DNA from: Mactra quadrangularis
Taxonomy: Eukaryota > Mollusca > Bivalvia > Venerida > Mactridae
Length of the DNA: 64,000 nt
Assembly: GCA_025267735.1 (NCBI GenBank)
Contig: CM046297.1
Location: forward strand, 37,164,011-37,228,010
Direction: 5' to 3'
The notes below the pieces were generated by a model. That model made no database searches. It was not told the origin of the DNA and was given only the letters and a program-made list of their open reading frames with translations. Positions within the stretch are counted from its first letter, which is position 1. Each line of letters opens with the position of its first letter. Made by a program: the position numbers and the translations under genes. Below are positions 56,935 to 64,000 of this stretch, piece by piece.

Positions 56935-57125
56935 AGGTCATATATACAATGGCCAGCTCTTCCTACTATAGGTTTCCTAGACACTTTTCTATCACCAGTT
57001 CTAACTTACCCTACCACAAGGCAGACAACTCGTGTATAGGGTTTGACCTACCATGACTGGGCTTAAACCCACAATCTCTGGATTCGAAGTCGGACATGCT
57101 AACCATTACGCTGGGGGCCACAAGA
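56935..57125 (-). mobile_element. S1-like SINE body with a different tRNA head
   Basis: On the minus strand the head is GTGGCCCCCAGCGTAATGGT, then GTCCGACTTCGAATCCAGAG and ATTGTGGGTTTAAGCCC. The body GTAGGGTAAGTTAGAACTGG and GTGATAGAAAAGTGTCTAGG, then AAACCTATAG, is a drifted form of the S1 body. The head is unlike that of other S1 copies. Confidence 0.65.
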
Positions 57126-57654
57126 AACTTTATGCCAATGTTTTAACAAAAATTTAAAATTCACTCAAATCACCCTCTATGCTTAATTGACTGTGTGTAA
57201 GGTCAATGGGTTTAGTACTCTTTCTGTTCTGGTATGTTTTTATGCTCCTTTTTCAGTGCTTTGTCCTTGCAGCTCTCAAATCAGACAAATCAACAGGTCC
57301 ATGTAAATAAACTGTGTTTGCCTGACTGCAAGAATAAACTGATCGTGTCTGTATACCTTGTAAAAAACTATTACAAAAAAAATATGCTGACGATGAAAGA
57401 TTCTTTTAGAAAGATGTTTTTATGATTATTTTTTATGGAATGTCAAAAGGCGGTCTGTTGAAACACTTTGGTTGAATAGATGGATATTTTGTTACTGGTT
57501 TGCATTTATCTATGAATGCATTGTTTTCAGCCACATGCTCTCGTTAGTTTCTTTAGAAATCGTTTGCCTACAGTTTTTTGGATTGTATAGTCTTACTTAA
57601 TGTTGTATCATATTGCTGTGATACAGTAAAGTAATGTCATTGATTGGTAATATT

Positions 57655-57895
57655 TTTACGCACTTATCTCTGTTGGTAGCACGCAAGTGTACTGATCGAG
57701 GGGTCGATTCCCGGTGGGCATACTTTCGTGGAGCTTGATCATGAAATCAAGAGATGTCTGCAAGACTTTAGCAACTTGCTCTTAAACGCAATGCACTCAC
57801 TACAGTCTTGCGGGCAATCCTCAATTAATTTTTTCTACAACCATTCTCCCTCCTACCAATGATTCTTACTTATATAGGGCAGGTATATATTATTA
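57655..57895 (+). mobile_element. SINE family S2 fragment interrupted by hairpin J
   Basis: Head CTCTGTTGGTAGCACGCAAG and GATCGAGGGGTCGATTCCCG, then ACTTTCGTGGAGCTTGATCA and TGAAAT. After the J insertion it resumes TTTTCTACAACCATTCTCCC and CCTACCAATGATTC, GGGCAGG, and then ends. Confidence 0.82.
57747..57823. mobile_element. 77-bp hairpin element J, copy 2, nested in SINE S2
   Basis: CAAGAGATGTCTGCAAGACT then TTAGCAACTTGCTCTTAAAC pairs with GCAATGCACTCACTACAGTC then TTGCGGGCAATCCTC. Clearly homologous to 56563-56639. Confidence 0.82.
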
Positions 57896-58369
57896 TGGGG
57901 CAGAGGTTATATTCAAATAACATTACTCCTAAGGCAAATATGAAAAGATGTTGTTGTGCAGAGGAATTGTTCTGTAGAGGGCTGCTCTGCAGAGGTTACA
58001 TTGTAATTGTAAAGATTTTTTTGTCCAAGAATCAGTTGCCTTACTTATAAAGTTCAAGGCTTAGGCGACACTAGTACTTCAATTTCTATTATTGAAATGT
58101 CAAAAGTGAATCACCGGTTGCTATAAGAAGTGGATCATTAATTCTGGTAAATTAGAAGATATGATATCGTTTATAATGAGAAAAAAGTCTAAGAAATGTC
58201 TCATATTTCAATCAGGTATATAATATGACTGTCATAATGATTTGTAAGATTTTTATCATATTGTTTTATGTTTTTATAAAGACTTGGTACCAGGTTAGAT
58301 GCGACAGCTGCTGGATCCCCTAACCACCTTTTTCTTAATATTTTTCCTTACCAGAACTTTCTGCTCATG

Positions 58370-58680
58370 TACTTAATGGTCAACCACTTCTCCCTCCAGA
58401 AAATGGAAGAGCAGGGGCTTTCACTGTTTTTATAAGGGAAAACAGGGTTTTTGAAAAGGGAAGAATAGGGAACTCTGGCAGGGGAAAGCTGGGTTTTTAA
58501 ATCAGAAGAGCAAGGGTTTTTGGAAAGGGATGGAATAGGGTTTTTAGGGGTTGAAATTTGAGGCTTTTGGAAGGGAAGAGCAGCAATGTTTGGAAGGGAA
58601 AGCAGGGACTTTCTGAAGAGAGAGAGTAGGGAATTTGGAAGGAGAGAGAGAGAGAGCAGGGGCTTTGGTGATGATGATAG
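58370..58680 (+). repeat. Purine-rich degenerate minisatellite
   Basis: Variants of GGGAAGAGCAGGGNTTTTTGG recur every 25-40 bp, ending with an (AG)n run at about 58640-58656. The minus-strand ORF over the same bases (SLLPNSLLSLF-type repeats) is a by-product. Confidence 0.8.
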
Positions 58681-58816
58681 TGTAATGAGAATAAGAGAAT
58701 CTAACAATGTATTATTGATGGCTTTAATGTTATATTCCTGATCAATTGTAACAAAATATAATATACAAGAGAACTAAATGATGACAGGTGATAGGTATTG
58801 TAAGGATATTAAGTTA

Positions 58817-58906
58817 CATCAGGGATAATAATTATATTACAATCAATTTAACTAGCTATATTTGTTATATCCTTGAGCTAGGTGTCTAGGATATAAAATA
58901 AACTAG
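58817..58906 (+). repeat. Long direct repeat flanking a SINE, left copy
   Basis: CATCAGGGATAATAATTATA to ATATAAAATAAACTAGA, repeated at 59206-59296 with about 8 percent substitution over the core 72 bp and more drift at the far end. It ends exactly where the S2 head begins. Confidence 0.85.
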
Positions 58907-59205
58907 AGCCACTGTGCTAGCTCAGTTGGTAGCACACAAGTCTACTTATCAAGGGGTCGCAGGTTTGATTCTCAGGTGGGGTATACTTTCGTGGAGCTTG
59001 ATCATGAAATTACTTCTACGGCCATTCTCCCTCCTACCACTGATTTTTAATTATTTAGGGCAGTTATCAATCACTGACAAAAGTATGCGCTTAGTAGTTG
59101 GTTAAGAGCTAAATCCAGAGATTTAGCCTTTCTACGAGGAGTGAGTTGGTGGACTGACAATGTGTTGCTACAGCGTTAAACCCAACAAACAAACAAACAA
59201 ACTAA
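58907..59205 (+). mobile_element. SINE family S2, full length, with long flanking duplication
   Basis: Head GCCACTGTGCTAGCTCAGTT, GGTCGCAGGTTTGATTCTCA (B box), the complete S2 body (GAGCTTGATCATGAAATTAC; CATTCTCCCTCCTACCACTG; GGGCAGTTATCAATCACTGA), then GTTGCTACAGCGTTAAACCC and (AAAC)n. Flanked by a 90-bp duplication. Confidence 0.92.
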
Positions 59206-59296
59206 CATCAGTAATTATAGATATATTACAATCAATTTAGCTAGCTTTATTTGTTATATACTTGAGCTGAGTGTCTAGGGTATAAAATAAACTAGA
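59206..59296 (+). repeat. Long direct repeat flanking a SINE, right copy
   Basis: CATCAGTAATTATAGATATA to GTATAAAATAAACTAGA, starting right after the SINE tail. Confidence 0.85.
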
Positions 59297-60282
59297 TAGA
59301 AAAAGTAGCTTCATTGGAAACTAGGTCACAACTTTCACCTGCCGACCTCACTGGCCACATCGTTATTTTAAAGGAACACAGTGGCCGTTTTCTGAGTCTG
59401 GGACTTGAAGTGTAAAACTATAACTGAAAGATTATTAATTATCAATATCATTATTATTGGTCTGAAATTTTATATGTTTGTGCAGTTTAATTTACACAGT
59501 TGAATATGATTTCAAAATAAGAGTGACTTTAATTCTGTATATCTCTCAATCAATAGGTCAGTTTGCCCTTAAATATTTAGAATTCCCATTTTTAGCACAA
59601 TTACATACACTGCCTGATAATTTAAAAAACAATCTAAAAATAAATAATAAAAAAAAAAGAAAAAGTCTGTGATCGAGCACATAGCTTTTAATAAGACTCA
59701 TAATTATGACCAATATTTTTAATTACATGTTGCTATAAATAAAATCAAAACAAAACAACATCGCAAACATTTATCGCAGTCATCAGAAAACTCGGAAGTA
59801 GAAAGAATGTACGCTTGTACTTGACCTACATATTGATTATCTTGTTGTTTTTTTACTTTGATGAAATAATCATTATAAGGCCAGTGTTTGTTGTTTATTT
59901 GTTTCTGAAGACCCCAAATGTTGATCTACTCAAAATCAGAAAAAATGAAAATGCAGTTCAGACGAAAAATATGAAAACATTGCTTTTTTAGAAAATTTTA
60001 AAATACTTTAGCCTTGTTCTAGAATTGTAAACACATTAACATATTTGCAGCTAAATATTACAGAGAAATAAAATGTTATTGTTATCTTATAAAAACAACA
60101 GAACAATAACATTCCTTGTTTTATCAGAAACAACATTTTCATTGGCTATCAAAGATTGAAAAGATATTTTATTGATACCATAATTTATCCAACCCCAAAG
60201 TTTTGTCTCAACATCCCTGGTTCACATTTTCTCATACCTATTGTTCCAAATTCTGCTTTGTCTCTATTTCACTTTTCCTTTC

Positions 60283-60591
60283 AGCTGCCTGGCTAGATCA
60301 GTTGGTAGCACGCAAGTCTACTGATCGAGGGGTTGTAGGTTCCATTCCTAGGCGGAGCATACTTTTATAGAGCTTGGTCATGAAATTATTTCTACGACCA
60401 TTCTCCCTCCTACCAATGATTTTTAATTATGTAGGGCAGTTGTCAGTAACTGACAAAAATATGCGCTTATTAGTTGGTTAACAGCTAAGTCCAGAAATTT
60501 AGCCTTTCCAGGAGGAGTGAGTAGGTTGACTGACTGCCGTCACATGACCTATACATTGTGTTGCTATGGCGTTATACCCAACAAAAACAAA
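60283..60591 (+). mobile_element. SINE family S2, full length
   Basis: Head AGCTGCCTGGCTAGATCAGT, TTGTAGGTTCCATTCCTAGG (B box), full body, and GTTGCTATGGCGTTATACCC with an (ACAAA)n tail. Flanked by ACTTTTCCTTTC (60271-60282) and ACTTCTCCTTTC (60591-60602), an ordinary 12-bp duplication with one change. Confidence 0.92.
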
Positions 60592-61239
60592 CTTCTCCTT
60601 TCCTATGGTTTTACCAAAGGATCTTGGGAGACTAAAAAATGAAAAAAACAATGGCCTAATGACTACATCAACATTGTTTTTAGCTACACACCCCAGTTTT
60701 TTATCTCTCAATCTCTCCAACATCTTTCATTTGTACTCATTACTTCATTTGGCTTCAGGGAGAAGTTATTATTGTTTTTTTAAAATGTAACCTTTAATTT
60801 GATTGGCTATTTGATTGGTCTGGTCTAAAACTCTTCCCAACATCATCATCATCTTGTGGTAGGTGTTGTCTGATTTAATGATATTGTTTTTTATTGTAAT
60901 ATTAATAGGTTTTTAAAACCTGAAGGCCAAAAATGAGTTATTTAAATTGATCTGAAATTAGTCGCATAACTTTATGTTTTTTTTTTGTTTTAACTTAGAT
61001 TAATTGACAAATATGCTTTAATGTTAAAAGGTGTGGGATGAAATATAAATCAAGATTATGAATTGCTGTGATCTGTCATTTTAGAAAATATGTCAAAATA
61101 AGGATTCCTTTAGATGTTTTGATTTATTTTTGTCTCTTTTATCAGTTTTGAATTATTTTTTGTTCTTTGAAAAATTTGATTTAAGATTTCTAAGTCAAGT
61201 GATTGACTGTTGGAGTCATTTATAAGAAGGTCTTACCCC

Positions 61240-61560
61240 CACAAAAATGTTTTGTTTGACCTAAAAAATTAGTGGTGTTTGACCCTAAAATTTAGTGGTG
61301 GTTGACCTAAAAATATATTAAGTGGTATTGGAACTAAAACATTTAGTGGTGTTCGACCTAAAATCGACCTTGGTGTTACCTAAAATTTGGTACTGTTTGA
61401 CCTCAAAAATATGTTTTGTTGTGTTTGACCAAAAAAAACATTCAGTGGCATTTCATGCTAAAATTTAGTGGTGTTTGACCTCAAAATATGTTTTAGCGGT
61501 GTTTGATCTCAGAAATATATTCAGTGGTGTCTAACCTAGAAAAATATCTGTGTTTGGTGC
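61240..61560 (+). repeat. Degenerate minisatellite with AAATTTAGTGGTGTTTGACC unit, locus 2
   Basis: Repeats of AAATTTAGTGGTGTTTGACC with AAAAATATG-like spacers, about every 30 bp. Same unit as 43555-43860. Confidence 0.8.
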
Positions 61561-61749
61561 TTGCCTCAATTTCATCTTAGTCAGTACTATGTAAGTTACT
61601 TGAAGAATAAAACAATAGTCTGATTTTGTTACAATTCTCCATAAACTATTTTTGTTCAGTAAATAATGAACTCTCATTGACAGATTTTGTCTGAGGACTG
61701 TGAGGATTAAAATTGGTTTTAACTAGGTTAATAACTCTTCTTTTTAGAG

Positions 61750-61975
61750 ATAGAAAATGATACTCCATATTGTAGCTCTTCAATTTTAAAGACAGAAATG
61801 TCAAAGCAAAATTATGTTATTCAGTTTTAAAGGATAGAAAAGCCACTGCAGAATACAAAGCTCTTTAGTTATTAAAGACAGAAAAGTTAATGTCTGTTTT
61901 AGCTCACTCTTCAGTTTTGAAAACAAAAAAAATCTAAAAAGAATGCCTTGAGGTTTTAAAGGCAAAAAATGCTAA
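61750..61975 (+). repeat. Degenerate repeat (CAGTTTTAAAGACAGAAAA)
   Basis: Variants of TTCAGTTTTAAAGACAGAAA recur about every 50 bp with TCAAAGCA/TTAATGTC spacers. Confidence 0.6.
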
Positions 61976-62208
61976 ATTTGGATGACAGTTAAATTTCAAA
62001 TCCTTGCTACCAGCATTTTTAAACTTTGATAAGACCAAATTCAACTTTCAAACATTTGACACTCTCTTTAAGTAAAATTAGTTTTAAATTGGTTTCCTAG
62101 TGATTTGTAATTGACTGTTAATACCCAGGCAGTGATATGATACAGGGAATTTTTGTGATGAATACGAGTGGTGATAGTTGCTGGGTGGGGGATCATTGGA
62201 TCAGGGGC

Positions 62209-62223
62209 GGGGGGGGGGGGGGG
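62209..62223 (+). repeat. G15 homopolymer
   Basis: Fifteen G residues after GGGGC. A short (ATT)n microsatellite lies at 62652-62671. Confidence 0.85.
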
Positions 62224-64000
62224 AATAGGAAAGAAGCTATGTATGGTCTGAATTGAAAGATCTGCTGTATTGAGCTTAAGGGGATGTAATGCTATTACTT
62301 ATAGATTTTGTCACATAAGCTTCATTAATTATAAAACTATTGGTCTCACAAACTTATAATGGCATAAAATGTTACAAGAAATCAAATACTTGTGCAGTGG
62401 GAATTTATAATTTTGATTTGTTTTTGTCTCAAATTATGCTTTTGAAATTTTGAAATAATTCTGTTTATTTGATGATGTATAAGTAATTATTTTGTACTTA
62501 TTAATATTATAATTTTTATGTTAGCAAGGCCTGGAGCTGAGCTTACACCCTGGACCTTTACTTAGTGAGATTTGACTAAAAAATCCATGGCAGGCAGCTC
62601 AAACCACCACCTTTTCATCGAATTGAAGTCAACATATTTAATCACTCAAGCATTATTATTATTATTATTATAGAAAAAATTGTTACTATTTTAGAAAAAA
62701 AAGATTTTGATATGATTCTCAACAGGTGGCTGGGTGAGGGGGAGGGAGAGTTTTATCGTTAAATTTTAACGATATTATGTATTTGGTTACGGCAGCAAGC
62801 GGAACATTATAATGCAATGCAGTGTGGGAGTACAGAATGTTTGAAAGGCGTTTAATCTTACATTCTTACATTATTGTTTAGTCATATGTAAGTGTCATAT
62901 GCATGCATCTTGTTTCTAATTTCACTTTAAGGTTTGATATTTTGACATATTTTGTCTGAGCATTGAAGATTTGTCATATTTTAAACTTTTTTAAAAATTT
63001 TGAATAATGTTTATTCCAAGAATATAATTTGCAACATCTTTTGAATTTGAAAATTTATATATGATTCCGTTTTTACTTACTTATATTTCTCTTCAAAATT
63101 AATTCTGCAGTTCTTAAAAATGGGGGTCGTCACAAAATTAAGCAAGTAAAGATCTTGCCTAGAAAATATCATAAAAAGGGCCACTACAAAAATTTTTGTT
63201 TTGGAAATATCTTCTAAAAGGGTCGTCTCATAAGTTGTTAAAACAGAACTGTCACATTTAGTGAAAATACTGTGCAATGAGTGTGAATTATGTAATTTCA
63301 AAGTTCCTAGATTTGTACGATTTTCAGGCAAAGGTCAAGGTCATTCAGAAAGGATAAATCACATCATATGTCGTAATGTCATTGACTGAACTTACCAATC
63401 AAATTAATTTTTCGTTGCACTTCGTAAATTTTAAGTTATTTCTCATAATTATTAGTATACTTCAAAAGGCAACCCCTTCGTATGTGAAAATAAAAATTAC
63501 GATGAAAATTAATGATAAAATTTCTTTTTGAACGTTTATACGATTAAATAAAGCGTGAAGTTGTGAGTTAATTTCAATTTGATGTTTTTCGTAACTTATA
63601 TATTTGTTGTGCATCAATATATCAAATTTCTGATGCGTAAAAAAGTTGAAAAATCAAACTGTCAAATAGTTTGACAATCATGTGAAAATGACGATTTTTG
63701 TCGAATTTAATTGCGATATAAACACGTTGGTGTCCAATGTTGATACTTTTTTGGTCGTTTTAACATTTTCTGTATGTCAGGGTGTCGGTATTATTTTGTA
63801 TTTAACGTCTTTTTTTGCAATATTTGATGTTTTTACGCGTCTGTATCATGTTTTTGGTAATATATTTCTAGACTTGGTTGATTTGTTATGTTGTCGACTT
63901 AAGTTATAATTATCCTTGAAGCATTCAAACTTAGGTAGGATGGTTGTTGACGATGTTTACAAGATTTCGGATGTCGTTGACTTCTCGTTGATGAATGTAT
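62224..64000. other. Intronic sequence to window end, no recognised exon
   Basis: The plus ORF at 63682-63909 is hydrophobic (F, L, V, I rich) with no recognisable domain. No KLF zinc-finger coding (TGEKP linker, C-x4-C-x12-H-x3-H) was seen up to the window end. Confidence 0.4.

Noticed and set aside
58348..58707. 119-residue minus-strand ORF with SLLPNSLLSL-type repeats
   Set aside because: Produced by the purine-rich minisatellite; no start context or domain.
1..64000. CRISPR arrays, operons, riboswitches, prophage
   Set aside because: Spliced genes, SINEs and MITEs show a metazoan genome; the tandem repeats have no unique-spacer structure.

Overview
This is an AT-rich metazoan genomic window, about one third GC by eye. 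It has spliced genes, large introns and dense non-autonomous transposons. The tRNA-headed SINEs ending in 'GGCGTTAAACCC(AACAA)n' and the 'ACCCCCGCTTCGAAGAAG' repeat point to a lophotrochozoan, most likely a bivalve mollusc. The assignment comes from repeat style and general knowledge; no marker gene was compared.

Two plus-strand genes can be supported. At 1-3337 lie the last three coding exons (556-749, 1488-1619, 2296-3337) of a coiled-coil protein with a Ser/Arg-rich low-complexity C-terminal half. Splice sites, phases and the stop codon agree. I do not recognise the family. At 15273-15374 is the first coding exon (34 codons) of a Kruppel-like factor of the KLF6/KLF7 (Drosophila luna) group. 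It is identified by its conserved N-terminal motif and by an intron after W-Q-Q, as in vertebrate KLF6 and KLF7. No zinc-finger exon was found downstream, so 15375-64000 (more than 48 kb) is probably its first intron.

The rest is accessory DNA. I recognise three clear tRNA-derived SINE families. S1 has copies at 836, 9030, 23873, 40859, 45222 and 54731. S2 has copies at 12615, 30629, 33063, 36263, 46307, 57655, 58907 and 60283. S3 has copies at 49132, 49376 and 55690, with a possible fragment at 50813. A further S1-like body at 56935 carries a different tRNA head. There are many MITE-like inverted-repeat families: A, 'CAGTGGTGC' ends, about 250 bp; B, 'CAGTCTACGAAATTA', about 160 bp; C/D, 'AGCCTGTTCAATTAC'; G, a 72-bp hairpin; H, a 340-370 bp palindrome; I, Harbinger-like; J, a 77-bp hairpin; K, about 400 bp, Mutator-like with 9-10 bp target duplications; L, hAT-like; and O. 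LINE 3' ends and one degraded ORF2 C-terminus are also present, with many minisatellites.

The most notable points are two SINEs of different families flanked by unusually long (85-91 bp) direct repeats, the KLF6/7 exon with its very large intron, the non-autonomous Mutator-like family with clear target duplications, an inverted pair of palindromic MITEs starting in the 3' UTR of the first gene, a decayed tandem copy of an exon, and several nested insertions that give a relative chronology. I saw no bacterial-type genes, CRISPR arrays, rRNA genes or intact retrotransposon ORFs, and found nothing that amounts to a new multi-gene system.
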